64,000 bases of DNA from an uncultured Oscillospiraceae bacterium (GCA_900539425.1 UQBX01000003.1:96384-160383), one strand, 5' to 3'. Positions 1-9,513 are shown, counted from the stretch's first letter. A program made the numbers and translations. The notes: generated by a model not told the origin, from the letters alone.

Positions 1-3000
1 TGTGCCTTAGTGTTGACGGAAATGCGCGCAAGAGCTACTGGACTAATAAGGGAGCAAAACAGTTTAATCACACACCTCTTTATGGTGATACTTGTGATAG
101 CACTTGGTTTGATGCTCTTGTAAGAGGTACGCTCTATATAGGTGCTTCTTCATATTCCGGAGACGCTCTGTTTGAAGGCGGTATTTATGACTTCAGAATT
201 TATGACAGAGCTCTCGGCAATGCAGATATAGATGCTTCTCTTGAAGAACTTAATAGTGCTATATCTCTTGGTGATGATGTTGATATTGCTAATAGAATCT
301 TTTATGATCCTATGGAGGATACAACAGTCAATGATCAGTCATATACTTCTTATGATAATACCGTAAATGACAGCACAATGGGCAATGTTCTTTCTACTAA
401 CGGTAGTTATACAGGTGCTCATAATGATTATGCGGGACAAGCTTCCGATAACGGCTATACAATATCTTTCTGGTATAATCCCGGAAGCGATTTGAACGGA
501 GCAATCTTAACACTCGGCGATTGTACCCAGAGCGGTATGCAGTGGGACGAAGATAATAAGAAGTACTTTACTATTACTGAAACAGGAGAGCTTTGGTTCT
601 GCTATAATGACGGAACTTCAAATTACTCTTATGCAGATATTACTAATCTGTTTAATGGTGAATTGTTAACAGATGAGTGGCAGCATATTACTATTCAGTT
701 TGCTCCTAACGGCAGCCGTGAAATGATGTACGTATATGTTGCAGGTTCTCTTGTTAATCAGATAGACTGCTATCATTATGCTAATACTCAGGATGGCAGA
801 ACATTCTTTGACTTCTTTACTGATCTTACACTTGATGTGTCATACGGTGCTCCTGCTAACACAGGCTACGGCTGGTCAAACGGAAGCGGCTTTATTGATG
901 ACGTTTCAATTTATAAAGGTCTTTACAGTGCTGAATCACTTCTTGTTCAGGATGCAGTTGCTCATGCAGATACTCTTTTGAATGTTGCTGTTCAGGATTA
1001 TAAGGATAAGATGGCTTCAATTGCAGCTGACGGTAATTCCTTATATACCAATATGGCAAACGCATATGATGCTTATGACAGAGCTCAGAGATATCTCGAC
1101 GCTACTAATCCTCAGATGGGCGGCGTTACTTACGGAGAAGATGTTGATAAGCAGCACAGAGCAGAGCTTTATTATAATCTTACGGTAGCAAACAATGCTA
1201 TGGAAGTTTATGAAAAGCCGCAGGATATAAACGGACTTACACAGGGTCAGACAAGACTTCAGACAGCAATTTCTTCAGATTATACTAATAATATGCTTTC
1301 TACCGTTTCTCTCGATCTTCCGAAAGAAAGACAGGGTGGATCGCTTACCAGTGACTCCGGTCAGAACATGTCCATACTTTCAGGCCCGTTCGTATGGATG
1401 TATACCGGAAATGAAAACGATACTCCTACAGCTCCGATTGGCGCTGGTGTTTATTGGCAGTATAAAACTTGGATAGCCATGTATGGTTCTTCAATTTATG
1501 TTGCTTCCGGAGATGTTGAACTTAATCAAAACTGGAAGATGATTAACTCAGGTGAAGGCGACAGTGTTGATCACGGCGGTTCTGTTGTTTCAACAATAGA
1601 CTGGTACTATGATAATCCAAATGCTCAGGATATGGGTTATCTTAATAATCATGACGGTCCTTACTTCTACGTAGGTGAATCCAGCTGGACAGGTAGTGCT
1701 GCAGGCGGTAACTTCTATGCTTGGAACTATGGTTCAAACGTACTCAGCTATAATGAGGATAACGCTGAATCCAAGTTCGTTAGCGGAAATGGATATTATT
1801 ACTCATTTACACCAACTTACGGTGGTATCACCAGAACATATGGTGGTATAGGAAGCAATGAATATTTCCAGGATCATACGTTTGCAAGTACCGGTAATAT
1901 TTATGTTATAAATTATGCTAAGGTTAAAGATGCAATGCTTCAGTATACATCTTACCTTAAAAACATTACATCTTATACTCCTGAATCTGCAAGCGCGCTT
2001 CTTACAGCTTATGATAATCTTACAAGCACAAACTACATTTTCAATGTTGTAAGTGAAGCTAATGTAGCAGACCTCGCATCTGAACTTAAACAAAAAGTTG
2101 ACGCTCTCAATGCAGTAATTCTTGATAATCCTCCTGTAGAAAAAGCTGATGATACTTTAGCTCGTCAGGCAGTAGAGGAAGAGTCTCAGGATTTCCCGCT
2201 TCTTGCAGAGCAGAGAGATCAGTTCACTGTTTCATCATGGTCAGCTTATGACAATGCGTATAATGCTCTCAAGAATTACTACGGTTCTCTTGATCCATAT
2301 GGTGCTAACAGAGAATATTCTTCAAGTCAAGAATATGTTGACAACTTCGCTTTAAATCTTGACAGCGCTTCTCAGCATCTTGTTAAGAGAGCAGATTATA
2401 CTAACGTTGTTGAAGATACAGCTGCTGATTCACAGTATACAACAGATTATAATTCCGGAAACGGCACAGACACAGATTCACAGATCTATACCTACACTTC
2501 TTGGAAACCATTTGTAAGCAGTTATGAAACTGCTGATGCTTGGGCTGATAAGCCTATCGGCTACAAGCAGAATACACCTATGTATGAGGTTAACTTCCAG
2601 AAATACGACGGAACTCCGGGTGCTTCAGAAGCTAAATATCCATACATTGCTGTTAATTTGAATGAAGATGGTCATTATTCAATCGTAAATAATGCAAATC
2701 AGATTACTGATGAAACATTATACGTTTATTATCATACTCTCGGTCTTGACGGTTTCTATGAAAAGCAGGGAGATCAGTCTGTTTCACAGTTTGAAACCGG
2801 TGAGTGGATTTTCTATGAAGGCAGTTGGATAAATCTTAATGGCTGCAGATTTGCACCTACTACTGTTGCAAATGAGACTGAAGAAGGTAAGTCAACTTAT
2901 CAGAACAGTATCGATACAGCACATGAAACACTTGTTGCAACCGTTCTTGATAAAGTAGCTGATTATTCTGCATATAATGCTACAACTGATTTGCTTAAAT

Positions 3001-4451
3001 ATCAGGATATTGCGGCATTTACCGATGAGTACATTTCTACACTTGAATCATCTGTATATGCAGTGATTGCTGAACAGGGTACAGAAGATAAGAGCGTTAC
3101 TTATGCAAGCGGTCTTGAAGGCGTTAAATCAATTGTTTGCACAACTCCTGAATATGTAAGCAGTGATGATGAAAAGGCTTATGTATCTGCTGAAAACAGA
3201 GTTTGGAAAGATACCTCAATGCAGAATCAGGGTACTCTTGATTTAACAACAAGCAGCATACTTCAGAACCTTGAACTTGATAACACAACTAATGAAAGCG
3301 TACGCAGAAAAGTTGATGTTACTTACAACTATGTTGTTGGTGAAGACGGCGTAGTTAATGAGTATGAAAAGACAACCGTAAATTATGGCGATAACTATCT
3401 TGCATCAGCTCCTGAAGGCTACTCAGTTTATAAATGGGTAGTTGAAGCAGATAACAGCACAATGACCATTCCTGCTTCTGAGTCATACAATGCTAAGATT
3501 ACAAAGCCTGTTACAATTACGGCTTATTGTTCAACTGAGCCGATTGAAGGTCAGGTAACTGTAAAAGTATTGAATCAGTACGGACACCTTATTCAGGAAT
3601 ACACAGTTTCTGCTGATACAACACTTAACCTTTCAGATAACCAGTATACAATCGGTGATTATACAGAAAGCATGCCTGTAACGCCGTTCTATAAGTTCGC
3701 TGGCTGGACTGTAAATGGTGAGGATTGTGAAAACGGTGATGTTGATCTTTCAGCATACGGAAGCGAAGTAACTATTAAGCCTGTTCTTACAGTTGATAGT
3801 GATACTTATAATATTACTGTTGACGGCGAGAAAGTTGTTCTTCCAAACGGCGAAAACATTGATTATGATTCATATATCACAGTTAAGCCTGCTGAAGGTT
3901 CAATCGGTCTTGCAGTAAGCATCAACGGTAACTATTATGCTGTTTCTTATGGCACTGACAATTATTCATTCTTTGCTTGCGGAAATATTGATTTCTACTC
4001 AATTTATGAAAATGAAGGTGCATTCACCATTAACGGCTCAACGGTAACTGATGAAGCTACAATTAATAAGCTTAATAACAGACTGCCGTTTGTATATTCA
4101 CTTAAGAATGTTAACGAAGAAAATCAGTTCTTCACATACAGTGCGTCTACAGCTAATATTCCTGAAGGTGCTGAAGTAACAGAAGTTGGTACAATTTATA
4201 CAACCAATGCTGCTGTTGCTAATGATCCTAATGCATTTGTTATTGGTGCAGAAGGAGTATCTTCAGTATCTGCTAAGAATCAGCTTGAAACTATGCAGTA
4301 TTATCTTGGAATAAATAATCCGAGTGATATTCAGATTTATACAAGAGCATACGTTAAGTATAGTTATAAGACCAATGTATCTGAGGGGAATGTAAATGAA
4401 GATACAGTGATTCAGACAGTTGATTATGGTAATATTTGCTCAAGCAAATAA
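1..4451 (+). CDS. Giant LamG-domain secreted/surface protein, 5' truncated by window edge
   Basis: The frame is open from base 3 to the TAA at 4449-4451, so 1,482 residues are visible and the true start and signal peptide lie upstream. The first ~95 residues are the end of a LamG/concanavalin-like jelly roll (motif GGIYDFRIYDRAL). A second LamG domain follows at about bases 312-940 (YTISFWYNPG; ending GFIDDVSIYKG). Next come helical FIVAR-like stretches (about 945-1230, 1905-2125, 2130-2400) alternating with beta-rich segments. A MucBP/InlB-B-repeat-like part lies near 3300-3800 (YKFAGWTVNG). There is no LPXTG motif or C-terminal membrane helix, so it is probably secreted or held by an unseen N-terminal module. 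A glycan- or matrix-binding role is inferred from the domains only. A 44-residue peptide gene follows 15 bp downstream. Confidence 0.8.
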   Translation, partial: CLSVDGNARKSYWTNKGAKQFNHTPLYGDTCDSTWFDALVRGTLYIGASSYSGDALFEGGIYDFRIYDRALGNADIDASLEELNSAISLGDDVDIANRIFYDPMEDTTVNDQSYTSYDNTVNDSTMGNVLSTNGSYTGAHNDYAGQASDNGYTISFWYNPGSDLNGAILTLGDCTQSGMQWDEDNKKYFTITETGELWFCYNDGTSNYSYADITNLFNGELLTDEWQHITIQFAPNGSREMMYVYVAGSLVNQIDCYHYANTQDGRTFFDFFTDLTLDVSYGAPANTGYGWSNGSGFIDDVSIYKGLYSAESLLVQDAVAHADTLLNVAVQDYKDKMASIAADGNSLYTNMANAYDAYDRAQRYLDATNPQMGGVTYGEDVDKQHRAELYYNLTVANNAMEVYEKPQDINGLTQGQTRLQTAISSDYTNNMLSTVSLDLPKERQGGSLTSDSGQNMSILSGPFVWMYTGNENDTPTAPIGAGVYWQYKTWIAMYGSSIYVASGDVELNQNWKMINSGEGDSVDHGGSVVSTIDWYYDNPNAQDMGYLNNHDGPYFYVGESSWTGSAAGGNFYAWNYGSNVLSYNEDNAESKFVSGNGYYYSFTPTYGGITRTYGGIGSNEYFQDHTFASTGNIYVINYAKVKDAMLQYTSYLKNITSYTPESASALLTAYDNLTSTNYIFNVVSEANVADLASELKQKVDALNAVILDNPPVEKADDTLARQAVEEESQDFPLLAEQRDQFTVSSWSAYDNAYNALKNYYGSLDPYGANREYSSSQEYVDNFALNLDSASQHLVKRADYTNVVEDTAADSQYTTDYNSGNGTDTDSQIYTYTSWKPFVSSYETADAWADKPIGYKQNTPMYEVNFQKYDGTPGASEAKYPYIAVNLNEDGHYSIVNNANQITDETLYVYYHTLGLDGFYEKQGDQSVSQFETGEWIFYEGSWINLNGCRFAPTTVANETEEGKSTYQNSIDTAHETLVATVLDKVADYSAYNATTDLLKYQDIAAFTDEYISTLESSVYAVIAEQGTEDKSVTYASGLEGVKSIVCTTPEYVSSDDEKAYVSAENRVWKDTSMQNQGTLDLTTSSILQNLELDNTTNESVRRKVDVTYNYVVGEDGVVNEYEKTTVNYGDNYLASAPEGYSVYKWVVEADNSTMTIPASESYNAKITKPVTITAYCSTEPIEGQVTVKVLNQYGHLIQEYTVSADTTLNLSDNQYTIGDYTESMPVTPFYKFAGWTVNGEDCENGDVDLSAYGSEVTIKPVLTVDSDTYNITVDGEKVVLPNGENIDYDSYITVKPAEGSIGLAVSINGNYYAVSYGTDNYSFFACGNIDFYSIYENEGAFTINGSTVTDEATINKLNNRLPFVYSLKNVNEENQFFTYSASTANIPEGAEVTEVGTIYTTNAAVANDPNAFVIGAEGVSSVSAKNQLETMQYYLGINNPSDIQIYTRAYVKYSYKTNVSEGNVNEDTVIQTVDYGNICSSK

Positions 4452-4466
4452 AGGAGGAGTTTATAA

Positions 4467-4601
4467 ATGAAGAGATTTTATGAGTCTCCTTCTGTGGAGA
4501 TTGAAATGTTTTCCATTCTGAATCAAATAACTACTTCGCTTAACGAGGGCGGAGAAGTAATCGATCCTTATAGTGACTCTATGAACGGAAGAGAATTCTA
4601 A
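4467..4601 (+). CDS. Small 44-residue peptide of unknown function
   Basis: ATG at 4467 follows a strong AAGGAGGAG ribosome binding site at 4451-4459 and runs to TAA at 4599-4601. The product begins MKRFYESPSVEIEMFS and contains ITTSLNEGGE. It has no Cys, no signal peptide and no membrane helix. The layout (basic start, Tyr/Pro, then alternating Glu and hydrophobic residues, then a TTS-Glu-Gly stretch) resembles short peptides I recall beside large secreted proteins in other Clostridia, but I know no assigned function. It is 15 bp behind the LamG gene and directly before that unit's terminator, so it is probably co-transcribed. Existence is well supported by the RBS and context; its role is unknown. 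Confidence 0.7.
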   Translation: MKRFYESPSVEIEMFSILNQITTSLNEGGEVIDPYSDSMNGREF

Positions 4602-4610
4602 TGGAATTCA

Positions 4611-4640
4611 AAGAGCGGAGGTAAAACTCCGCTCTTTTTT
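4611..4640 (+). terminator. Intrinsic terminator after LamG/peptide unit
   Basis: Stem AAGAGCGGAG / CTCCGCTCTT with loop GTAAAA, followed by a run of T. Confidence 0.92.
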
Positions 4641-4699
4641 CTGCTCATTTTTAAATGTTAATATTATATTAACAATGTAAACAAATTGTTAACAAACCA

Positions 4700-4728
4700 T
4701 TGACCTTGATTTTAGCCGGATATATAAT
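4700..4728 (+). promoter_or_regulatory. Sigma-A-type promoter for yicC-remA-gmk operon
   Basis: -35 TTGACC at 4700-4705, 17-bp spacer, -10 TATAAT at 4723-4728, about 27 bp before the yicC start. This is the only strong promoter seen at the head of the long plus-strand run. Confidence 0.8.
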
Positions 4729-4754
4729 ATTAAAAAAATAGATAGGTGATGCTG

Positions 4755-5633
4755 ATGATTAGATCAATGACCGGTTTTGGCAGAGCTACTGCTGAAACAG
4801 AAGGATATTTTATCACGGTAGAACTGAAATCTGTAAATCATAGATATTTCGATTTCAGCTGCCGACTTCCGAGGCAGTACGGCTTTGCAGAAGATAAACT
4901 CAAATCATACATTAATTCTAAAGTTTCAAGAGGCAAGATAGATTGTTATCTTGGTATAGAAGCTCTTAAAACCGATGATGCTGAAGTAGTTGTAAATCAC
5001 ACTCTTGCTTCTGCGTATGTTAATGCACTTAAAGAGCTTTCGGATACTTACTCATTAAAAGAAGATTACGGAGCTGCGGGTATCGCGCGTTTTCCTGATG
5101 TTCTTGTACTTAAAAAAGCTGAAGAAGACGAAGAGAAGCTGTGGTCACTTATTGAGCCTGTTGCAGGTGAAGCTGTAGAGAAGTTTATCAAAATGCGTGA
5201 GATTGAGGGAGAAAAAATGCGTAAAGATATTGCGTCTCGCGCATCATATATTCTTGAATGCGTTTCTTTCATAGAAGAGCGTTCTCCTCAAACAGTTAAA
5301 GAATATAATGATAAACTTGTTTCTCGTGTTCATGAACTGATAGGCGACGTTTCATTAGATGAAGGAAGAATTATTCAGGAAGTTGCTATTTTCGCAGATA
5401 AGGTTGCTGTTGCGGAGGAAACTGTAAGGCTCCGTTCACACATTTCTCAGCTTCAAACTTTCCTGGAAAGCGAAGAGCCTATTGGCAGAAAAATGGATTT
5501 TCTTGTTCAGGAGATCAACAGAGAGGCAAATACAATAGGTTCAAAAGCCAGCGACGTGGATATAGCCCGTAAGGTTGTAGATATCAAGGCTGAGGTTGAA
5601 AAAATCCGCGAACAGATTCAGAATATTGAATAA
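4755..5633 (+). CDS. yicC: YicC/YloC-family endoribonuclease
   Basis: 292 residues. The start was chosen at ATG 4755, giving the family's invariant MIRSMTGFGRA opening, with AGGTG six bases upstream. An in-frame GTG at 4746 is less likely. The N-terminal YicC_N domain includes the ELKSVNHRYFD segment typical of the family, and the C-terminal DUF1732 part carries the QEINREANTIGSKASD signature near residues 255-270. Members are cytoplasmic endoribonucleases; E. coli YicC acts in RNA decay. It heads the yicC-remA-gmk-rpoZ-priA gene order shared with Bacillus (yloC). The identification is firm; the substrate RNA here is unknown. Confidence 0.95.
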   Translation: MIRSMTGFGRATAETEGYFITVELKSVNHRYFDFSCRLPRQYGFAEDKLKSYINSKVSRGKIDCYLGIEALKTDDAEVVVNHTLASAYVNALKELSDTYSLKEDYGAAGIARFPDVLVLKKAEEDEEKLWSLIEPVAGEAVEKFIKMREIEGEKMRKDIASRASYILECVSFIEERSPQTVKEYNDKLVSRVHELIGDVSLDEGRIIQEVAIFADKVAVAEETVRLRSHISQLQTFLESEEPIGRKMDFLVQEINREANTIGSKASDVDIARKVVDIKAEVEKIREQIQNIE

Positions 5634-5656
5634 CCTTCAGGGAAAGGTGAAGATAT

Positions 5657-5902
5657 ATGGATTTTGTTAATATTGGGTTTGGCAATCTTGTTAATGCCGA
5701 TAGAATAATATCTGTCGTAAGCCCTGAATCCGCTCCTGTTAAAAGGATGATACAGGAGGCTAAAACAAACGGATCGCTTATTGACGCAACTCATGGCAGG
5801 AAAACATTGAGCGTGATCATTACTGACAGCGATAATGTTGTATTGTCATATCTTGATTTAAAGCAAATTTCTCAGAAATTCGGTGTAAAGGGGGAGGATT
5901 AA
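5657..5902 (+). CDS. remA: RemA/DUF370 DNA-binding regulator
   Basis: 81 residues, the usual RemA size. The protein opens MDFVNIGFGNLV and contains ADRIISVVSPESAPVKR and the DATHGRKT segment characteristic of DUF370/RemA. In Bacillus RemA is a ring-forming DNA-binding activator of biofilm-matrix and osmoprotection genes; the targets here are unknown. It sits between yicC and gmk exactly as in Bacillus (ylzA). RBS GGAAAGGTG precedes the ATG at 5657, and the stop TAA overlaps the gmk ATG by one base, which implies translational coupling. Confidence 0.95.
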   Translation: MDFVNIGFGNLVNADRIISVVSPESAPVKRMIQEAKTNGSLIDATHGRKTLSVIITDSDNVVLSYLDLKQISQKFGVKGED

Positions 5903-6480
5903 TGAAGAAAAAGGGAATGATCGTTATTTTATCTGCCCCGAGCGGTTGTGGCAAAGATACTGTTTTCAGAGAGATTTCAAAGATAAGAAATGATGTTTAC
6001 GAATCAGTTTCCGCTACTACGCGATTGCCGCGAAATGGTGAGATTGACGGTGTAGATTACTTTTTCAAAACAAAAGAAGAATTTGAAAATATGATAGCTC
6101 AGGACAGTTTTCTGGAATATGCGTGTTATAATAACTGCTATTATGGTACGCCGTCTGCTCCTGCTCTTGCGGCTGTTCAAAAAGGAAAAATATGTTTTCT
6201 TATTATTGAACGCAAAGGCGCTCAGAAAATAATGAAAAATTATCCGGATGCAGTTTCAATTTTTCTTATGCCGCCGGATATGGATACTCTTGAGAACAGA
6301 TTAAAAAAACGTAATACTGAGAGTGAAGAAGTTATAAAAAAACGCCTTAAAATAGCCGAAGAGGAAATTGAAGCGGCTTCTAAATTTAATTACGTTGTTG
6401 TTAATGACGAACTGCAAACTGCAGTGCGTGAAATAAATGATATACTTAACGCTGAACTTGATAAGCGTAATATTCACTGA
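5902..6480 (+). CDS. gmk: Guanylate kinase
   Basis: 192 residues, slightly shorter than the usual ~205. It phosphorylates GMP/dGMP with ATP. The P-loop is at residues 11-20 (SAPSGCGKDT), with Asp where many homologues have Ser or Gly after the Lys. The GMP-binding region follows (SATTRLPRNGEIDGVDYFF), and the C-terminal lid/helix region carries ENRLKKRNTES and the NYVVVNDE ending of the family. RBS GGGGAGG lies just upstream, and the ATG overlaps the remA stop. Its position before rpoZ is the classic Firmicutes order. Confidence 0.96.
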   Translation: MKKKGMIVILSAPSGCGKDTVFREISKIRNDVYESVSATTRLPRNGEIDGVDYFFKTKEEFENMIAQDSFLEYACYNNCYYGTPSAPALAAVQKGKICFLIIERKGAQKIMKNYPDAVSIFLMPPDMDTLENRLKKRNTESEEVIKKRLKIAEEEIEAASKFNYVVVNDELQTAVREINDILNAELDKRNIH

Positions 6481-6494
6481 TAGGAGATATTTTT

Positions 6495-6773
6495 ATGTTT
6501 AACCCAGATTTAAAGAAACTTCTTAAAGATTGTAATAGCAGATACAGCCTTGTTGTAGGTGTTGCAAAAAGAGCACGCGAAATCAGAGATGAGGCAATTA
6601 AGAATGAAGTATTGCTTGATGAAAAATGCGTGTCTTCTGCAATTAACGATATTTATGACGGAAAGTTCATAGTTGAGGAGCCTGAAGAAATTCATACTCA
6701 GGAACAAAAAGACGCAAAAAAAGCATCCGACATTGATGAGGATGCTTCAGATAATTCTGATATTAATCAATAA
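6495..6773 (+). CDS. rpoZ: RNA polymerase omega subunit
   Basis: 92 residues. It matches the omega fold with NSRYSLVVGVAKRAREI in the first third, the segment that clamps the RNA polymerase beta-prime subunit. The C-terminal ~30 residues are acidic and low-complexity (EEPEEIHTQEQKDAKKAS and an Asp/Ser-rich end), longer than minimal omega but common in Clostridia. RBS TAGGAGA precedes the ATG at 6495. The TAA shares a base with the ATG of priA. The call is reliable because of the motif and the gmk-rpoZ-priA context. Confidence 0.95.
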   Translation: MFNPDLKKLLKDCNSRYSLVVGVAKRAREIRDEAIKNEVLLDEKCVSSAINDIYDGKFIVEEPEEIHTQEQKDAKKASDIDEDASDNSDINQ

Positions 6774-8995
6774 TGAACAGGCTTATTGCCACGGTTGCGG
6801 TGGAAAATACTTTTTTCAGCGCAGGTGAGGACTATGACTATTATGTCCCTGCTGAATTAGAAAAAACTATTAAATGCGGAATGAGAATTACTGTTCCGTT
6901 CGGTAGAAATAATATAAAAAGGCACGGAGTAATAGTTAAGCTTTTTTACGGCATGAATTCTCAGCTAAAAGAGATATGTGCAGTAGACAAAAATACGAAT
7001 CCTTTGTCCGAGGAAATGGTTTCGCTTGCGTTATGGCTAAAAGAACGCTGCTTTTGTTCCACCTACGAGTGTTTGAGGCAGATGCTTCCGCGCGGTACAG
7101 ATAAAATTAAAGATAAAAGCACAAAAATGATCAGACTTTCCGAGGACAGTACTCAGCCTGTTAAACTTACGCCTAAACAGCAGTCTGTTTATGAACTTTT
7201 GTGTGATGTAGGAAGTGCCGGTGTAAGTGAGGTTTGCGAGTTCTGTTCAGTTGGAAAAGGTGTGCTTGATAATCTTGTTAAGTACGGTATATGCGAATTT
7301 TTTGAAAAGGAAGTTTACAGAACTCCGTATAAAAATGTTTCTGAAAACGGAGAGATATCACCCATAAATCTTTCCGAAGTTCAGCAGAATGCTTTTAACA
7401 CTTATCTTAAAATGATGGACACGGGTGGAACAGGCCTTCTTTACGGAGTAACCGGCTCGGGAAAAACTCAGGTATACTTAAAACTGATAGACGAAGCTAT
7501 TTCCCGCGGAAAAGATGTTATTGTGCTGGTGCCCGAAATTTCCCTTACCCCCCAGATGCTCTATATTTTTCACTCACGGTATGGAAAAAAAGTTGCTGTT
7601 ATGCACAGCGGGCTTTCAATCGGTGAAAGAACTGATGAATATAAGCGCGCGGACAGGGGAGAGGCAAAAATCATTGTAGGTACCAGAAGCGCTGTGTTTG
7701 CTCCTGTTCATAATTTAGGCCTTATCGTTATGGATGAAGAACAGGAACATACCTATAAAAGCGAAAGAACTCCCCGCTATAATGCACGGGATGTTGCAAA
7801 TTTCAGATGTAGGTATAATAATGCGCTTTTTCTGATGACCTCGGCAACACCCAGTGTTGAAAGTTATTCAGCTGCTGTTAAAGGAAAGTATGTACTTTGT
7901 GAGATTAATGAAAGATACGGAGATTCAAAACTTCCTGAGATTGTTACTGTTGACATGAAAAAGGAAATTGCGCAGGGCAATAAATCTTCCATTTCTAAAA
8001 CTTTGCAAAGTCTTATAGCTGATAATTTAGACAAACATAAGCAGACGATACTGCTGATTAACAGGAGAGGGTATAATACTTTTATAGCTTGTAACAGTTG
8101 CGGCCACGTAATAACTTGCCCTAATTGCAGTATAAGCCTTACTTATCACAGTTATAATAACCGCCTTATGTGTCATTACTGCGGTTATTCAAAACCGCTT
8201 GATAATGTATGCCCCGAATGTGGAAAAAACAGTATCAGATACAGCGGTTACGGCACTCAAAGGATAGAAGATGAATTGGAAAGGCTTTTTCCCGAAGCTT
8301 CTGTATTGAGAATGGATGCTGATACAACATCCGCAAAGTTCAGTCATCAAAAGCTTTTTGATGCTTTTTCACGCGGTGATTATGATATTTTGATAGGTAC
8401 GCAAATGGTAGCAAAAGGGCTTGATTTTCCTAATGTTACTCTTGTTGGAGTTGTAAATGCTGATAATTCCCTGTATGATGAAAGCTATCTTGCCAATGAG
8501 CGGTCTTTTGACCTTATAACTCAAGTTGTTGGAAGAAGCGGCAGAAGAGCTGAAGCGGGAAAAGCTGTAATACAAACAATCAATCCTTATAATGATGTTA
8601 TTGAGTATGCTTCCAAACAGGATTATAAGTCTTTTTTTGCGAACGAAATTCAACTCAGAAAGCTGCTTACATATCCTCCGTTTTGCGATATTTATTTCAT
8701 ATCTTTTATATGTGAGGATGAAAATAAAGCGGCTCTATGTGCAAAATCCTTTTTTGAAAATCTTGTAGAACTCAATAGGACTGATTATAAAAATGAAAAA
8801 CTGATTGTTTTGGGACCCAGCCCGTCAAAAATTAGTAAACTAAAAAATAATTACAGGTATGGTCTCACATTGAAATGTAAAAATTCAAAATCAGTTCGTA
8901 AAATGTTAAATGATATATTAAAAAATATCGGTAAAATAAAAGAGTATAAAAGTGTGTCAGTGTCTGTGGATTTAAATCCTTATGAACTTAACTAA
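6773..8995 (+). CDS. priA: Primosomal protein N' (replication restart helicase PriA)
   Basis: 740 residues, typical for PriA. The DNA-binding N-terminal domain (3'BD and winged-helix parts, ~1-190) is followed by a helicase core. Walker A GVTGSGKT lies near residue 225 and motif II near 320. Motif II reads DEEQ rather than the DEEH of E. coli and Bacillus. Eight Cys in C-x2-C pairs at ~440-490 (CNSCG, CPNC, CHYCG, CPECG) form the zinc-binding insert. Motifs V and VI are present (GTQMVAKGLDFPNV, VGRSGR). It restarts stalled forks by loading the replicative helicase. The start overlaps the rpoZ stop by one base; coaBC, which lies between them in Bacillus, is absent here. Confidence 0.97.
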   Translation: MNRLIATVAVENTFFSAGEDYDYYVPAELEKTIKCGMRITVPFGRNNIKRHGVIVKLFYGMNSQLKEICAVDKNTNPLSEEMVSLALWLKERCFCSTYECLRQMLPRGTDKIKDKSTKMIRLSEDSTQPVKLTPKQQSVYELLCDVGSAGVSEVCEFCSVGKGVLDNLVKYGICEFFEKEVYRTPYKNVSENGEISPINLSEVQQNAFNTYLKMMDTGGTGLLYGVTGSGKTQVYLKLIDEAISRGKDVIVLVPEISLTPQMLYIFHSRYGKKVAVMHSGLSIGERTDEYKRADRGEAKIIVGTRSAVFAPVHNLGLIVMDEEQEHTYKSERTPRYNARDVANFRCRYNNALFLMTSATPSVESYSAAVKGKYVLCEINERYGDSKLPEIVTVDMKKEIAQGNKSSISKTLQSLIADNLDKHKQTILLINRRGYNTFIACNSCGHVITCPNCSISLTYHSYNNRLMCHYCGYSKPLDNVCPECGKNSIRYSGYGTQRIEDELERLFPEASVLRMDADTTSAKFSHQKLFDAFSRGDYDILIGTQMVAKGLDFPNVTLVGVVNADNSLYDESYLANERSFDLITQVVGRSGRRAEAGKAVIQTINPYNDVIEYASKQDYKSFFANEIQLRKLLTYPPFCDIYFISFICEDENKAALCAKSFFENLVELNRTDYKNEKLIVLGPSPSKISKLKNNYRYGLTLKCKNSKSVRKMLNDILKNIGKIKEYKSVSVSVDLNPYELN

Positions 8996-9054
8996 CACAC
9001 GGATATTGCTGTAGTTCTTTATAATTTAAAGACAGCAAGAAAGGCAGTGAAAAT

Positions 9055-9513
9055 ATGGCTCTCAGAAATGTGGTAAAAGTTGGAGATCCGATTTTAAATA
9101 AAAAGAGCAGAAAAGTTGAAAAATTTGATTCAAAACTTGCCGTTCTTATAGACGATATGTTTGAAACAATGTATAGCGCAAACGGCGTTGGTCTTGCAGC
9201 CGTTCAGGTTGGAATACTCAAAAGAGTTGTTGTTATTGATATTGGGGAAGGCCCTATTGAGCTTGTTAATCCTGAAATAACCATGGAAGAAGGAGAGCAG
9301 AGGGAAAGTGAAGGTTGTCTTTCGCTTCCCGGAAAATACGGTGTTACACTGCGTCCGAAAAAAGTTCAGGTGAAAGCTCAGGACAGAAACGGAAAATGGC
9401 AGGTATTCACCGGTGAAAATTTAAAAGCTCGTGCGTTTTGCCATGAGATAGATCATCTTGACGGAGTTTTATTTACCTCTCATCTTGTTGACGGGAAACT
9501 GGAGGAACAATGA
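9055..9513 (+). CDS. def: Peptide deformylase
   Basis: 152 residues. It removes the formyl group from nascent N-formylmethionine. All three metal-site motifs are present: GVGLAAVQ (44-51), EGCLS (86-90) and HEIDH (130-134), giving Cys88, His130 and His134 as metal ligands and Glu131 as the catalytic base. RBS AAAGGCAG is upstream of ATG 9055. The stop overlaps the fmt ATG by four bases, pairing the deformylase with the formylating enzyme as in most bacteria. Confidence 0.98.
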   Translation: MALRNVVKVGDPILNKKSRKVEKFDSKLAVLIDDMFETMYSANGVGLAAVQVGILKRVVVIDIGEGPIELVNPEITMEEGEQRESEGCLSLPGKYGVTLRPKKVQVKAQDRNGKWQVFTGENLKARAFCHEIDHLDGVLFTSHLVDGKLEEQ

